Shown one piece after another: positions 61,701 through 64,000 of a stretch of 64,000 bases of DNA. The notes under the pieces are model-generated. The model was not told the DNA's origin. It worked only from the letters and a program-made list of their open reading frames with translations, and did no database searches. A program made the position numbers and the translations under genes. Location of the stretch: contig JAWQEG010000626.1 in the NCBI GenBank assembly GCA_033782935.1, forward strand, positions 186,001 through 250,000, given 5' to 3'. This DNA comes from Petrolisthes cinctipes (Eukaryota > Arthropoda > Malacostraca > Decapoda > Porcellanidae). Within the stretch, counting starts at the first letter, position 1; each line of letters begins with the position of its first letter.

Positions 61701-61790
61701 TCTTCTGTACCCGTTTATATCTCAAACTCAGGCTCCAAACACCCGAAAATTCGATATTTTGGGGTCCCAGAAGCGATCTGTACACGCTTA
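55738..61790 (+). repeat. Second copy of the 7835-bp-offset block
   Basis: The near-identical partner of 47903-53955. Its left joint is a chimeric monomer at about 55725-55745 (TATTTTTGGGTCC joined to TAGAAGCG). After about 61790 the sequence continues as ordinary 1511-bp HOR-B. Confidence 0.85.
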
Positions 61791-64000
61791 CTCAGATACC
61801 GGCCCAAAACACGCTGGAAATCGATATTTTAGGTGCCCAAAGTTAATATGTGTATGCATCTTCTGCACTCGTTTATATCTCAAATTCAACCTCAAAACAC
61901 CCGAAAATTCGATATTTTTGGATCCCAGAAGCGATTTGTAAATGCCTACTCAGTGCTAGAATGTTTTCAAAATATAGGCTCAAAAAATGCTAAAAATAGA
62001 TATTTTAAGTGTCCAAAGTCGATATGTGCATTAATCTTCTGTACCCGTTTATATCTCAAATTCAAGCTCGAAACTCCCGAAAATTCGATATTTTTTTGTC
62101 CTAGAAGCGATCTGTACATGCCTACTCCTAGTTAGAATGTTTTCAAGATACAGACCCAAAACATGCTTAAAATCGATATTTTAGTGGCCGAAAAGTCGAT
62201 ATGTTCATGCATCTTCAGTACCCGTTTATATATCAAATTCAGGCTCAAAACACCCGAAAATTCGATATTTTGGAGTGCCAGAAGCGATCTGTACATGCCT
62301 ACTCTGTGTTAGAGTATTTTCAAATATAGGCCCAAAACATGCTAAAAATCTAAATATTAGGTGCCCAAAGTAGATATCTCAAATTCAGGCCCAAAACACC
62401 CGAAAATTCGGAATTTTGGGGTCAGAGAAGCGATCTGTACATACCTACTCCGTTTTAGAGTATTTTCTAAATACAGGCCCAAAACATACAGAAAATCGAT
62501 ATTTTAGGTGTCCAAAAGTCTATATGTGCATGCATCTTCTGTACCTGTTTATACCTCAAATTCAGGCTCCAAACACCCGAAAATTCGATATTTTTTGGTC
62601 CTAGAAGTGATCTGTACTTGCCTACTCCGTGTTAGAGTATTTTCAAAATACAGGCCCAAAACATGCTGAAAATCGATATTTTAGGTGACCAAAGTCAATA
62701 TGTGTATGCATCTTCTGCACCCGTTTATATCTTAAATTCAACCTCAAAACTCCCGAAAATTCGATATTTTTGGGGTCCCAGAAGCGAACTGTATATGCCT
62801 AATCAGTGCAAGAATGTTTTCAAAATATAGGCTTAAAACACGCCAAAAATCGATATTTTAAGTATCCAAAGTCGATAAGTGCATGCATCTTCTGTACCCG
62901 TTTATATCTCAAATTCAGGATCAAAACACCTGAAAATTCGATATTTTGGGGTCCCAGAAGTGATCTGTACATGCCTACTTAGTGCTAGAATATTTTCAAA
63001 ATATAGGCCCAAAACATGCTAAAAATTGATATTTTAGGTGCCCAAAGTCGATATCTCAAATTCAGGACCAAAACACCCGAAAATTCGATATTTTGGGGTC
63101 CCAGAAGCGAACTGTACATGCCTACTCCGTGTTAGAGTATTTTCAAAATACAGGCCCATATCATACTGAAAATCGATCCTTTACGTGACCAAAAGTCGAT
63201 ATGTGCATGCATCTTCTGTACCCGTTTATATCTCAAACTCAGGCTCCAAACACCCGAAAATTCGATATTTTGGTGTCCCAGAAGCGATCTGTACATGCTT
63301 ACTCAGATACGGGCCCAAAACACGCTGGAAATCGATATTTTAGGTGCCCAAAGTTAATATGTGTGTGCATCTTCTGCACTCGTTTATATCTCAAATTCAA
63401 CCTCAAAACACCCGAAAATTCGATATTTATGGATCCCAGAAGCGATTTGTAAATGCCTACTCAGTGCTAGAATGTTTTCAAAATATAGGCTCAAAAAATG
63501 CTAAAAATATATATTTTAAGTGTCCAAAGTCGATATGTGCATTCATCTTCTGTACCCGTTTATATCTCAAATTCAAGCTCGAAACTCCCGAAAATTCGAT
63601 ATTTTTTTGTCCTAGAAGCGATCTGTACATGCCTACTCCTAGTTAGAATGTTTTCAAGATACAGACCCAAAACATGCTTAAAATCGATATTTTAGTGGCC
63701 GAAAAGTCGATATGTTCATGCATCTTCAGTACCCGTTTATATATCAAATTCAGGCTCAAAACACCTGAAAATTCGATATTTTGGAGTGCCAGAAGCGATC
63801 TGTACATGCCTACTCTGTGTTAGAGTATTTTCAAATATAGGCCCAAAACATGCTAAAAATCGAAATATTAGGTGCCCAAAGTAGATATCTCAAATTCAGG
63901 CCCAAAACACCCGAAAATTCGAAATTTTGGGGTCAGAGAAGCGATCTGTACATACCTACTCCGTTTTAGAGTATTTTCTAAATACAGGCCCAAAACATAC

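Larger units (their letters stand above)
31079..64000 (+). repeat. Satellite array, right part (same monomer family)
   Basis: This is the same satellite family as on the left, same orientation, resuming directly after the LINE at the exact point of the monomer where it was interrupted. It runs to the end of the window, so the array is open on this side. Order increases from left to right: 31079-40490 is a disordered mix of monomer variants, 40491-46653 has local duplications, and 46654-64000 is a regular higher-order repeat. No gene or RNA gene is seen in it. Confidence 0.97.
46654..64000 (+). repeat. Higher-order repeat family B (9-monomer, 1511 bp; 1651-bp variants)
   Basis: The GTGGCC marker starts at 46654, 48305, 49816, 51327, 52838, 54489, 56140, 57651, 59162, 60673, 62184 and 63695. 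Spacings are 1651, then 1511 three times, 1651 twice, and 1511 five times. The 1651-bp unit is a 10-monomer form: it has one extra medium monomer (+158) and a long monomer replaced by a medium one (-18), net +140. Copies are nearly identical over long stretches. The array continues past the window end. Confidence 0.92.

Noticed and set aside
1..64000. CRISPR array
   Set aside because: There are regular repeats but no unique spacers: the whole period is repeated, the units are 147-177 bp, and the LINE shows this is animal nuclear DNA.
1..64000. CENP-B box
   Set aside because: The minus strand of CACCCGAAAATTCGAT gives a TCG and a CGGG, but the spacing is one base short of the box, the leading T of TTCG is missing, and the central A is absent. 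No better match was seen.
1..64000. A novel multi-gene system
   Set aside because: Apart from the LINE there are no coding genes in the window. What is unusual is the satellite's structure and history.

Overview
This window is eukaryotic satellite DNA and contains no intact host gene. About 61 kb of the 64 kb is one head-to-tail AT-rich tandem repeat, always in the same orientation. It is interrupted once, at about 28445-31078, by a 5'-truncated non-LTR (LINE) retrotransposon. The LINE has an endonuclease remnant and a long reverse-transcriptase frame with a YVDD box, and it ends in (TTA)n. It shows the window is nuclear DNA of an animal. Its RT resembles LINE proteins I associate with invertebrates, perhaps decapod crustaceans, but that is recollection, not a search result, and the species is unknown.

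The basic satellite unit is 176 bp and is itself an old duplication: two 88-bp half-units align without gaps at about 68% identity (60 of 88 positions, counted by eye on a consensus). Two shorter length classes recur. A 147/148-bp class lacks 29 bp of one half-unit's tail, and a 158-bp class lacks 18 bp of the other half-unit's tail. These classes are strung together in fixed orders to make higher-order repeats (HORs).

Layout: 1-970 is a diverged block whose closest relative lies at about 23759-24905. From 971 to 13450 is HOR family A, a 7-monomer unit of 1117 bp with 11 marker copies at 648-1440 bp spacing. From 13451 to 28444 is a more diverged mosaic with local duplications (1365 bp in tandem; about 1030 bp; block copies offset by 3052 and 3403 bp). 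The LINE occupies 28445-31078. From 31079 to 40490 is the most heterogeneous satellite, with little visible HOR order. From 40491 to 46653 are short-range duplications of 1334 and 1158 bp. From 46654 to the end is HOR family B, a 9-monomer unit of 1511 bp with 10-monomer variants of 1651 bp; here a roughly 6-kb block is copied at an offset of 7835 bp.

The picture fits unequal crossing-over and gene conversion: two recently homogenised HOR domains flank an older, disordered centre that carries the LINE. Large satellite HOR arrays are typical of centromeric or pericentromeric heterochromatin, but nothing in the sequence alone proves centromere function. The many short plus-strand open frames in the satellite are by-products of the repeat and are not annotated as genes.
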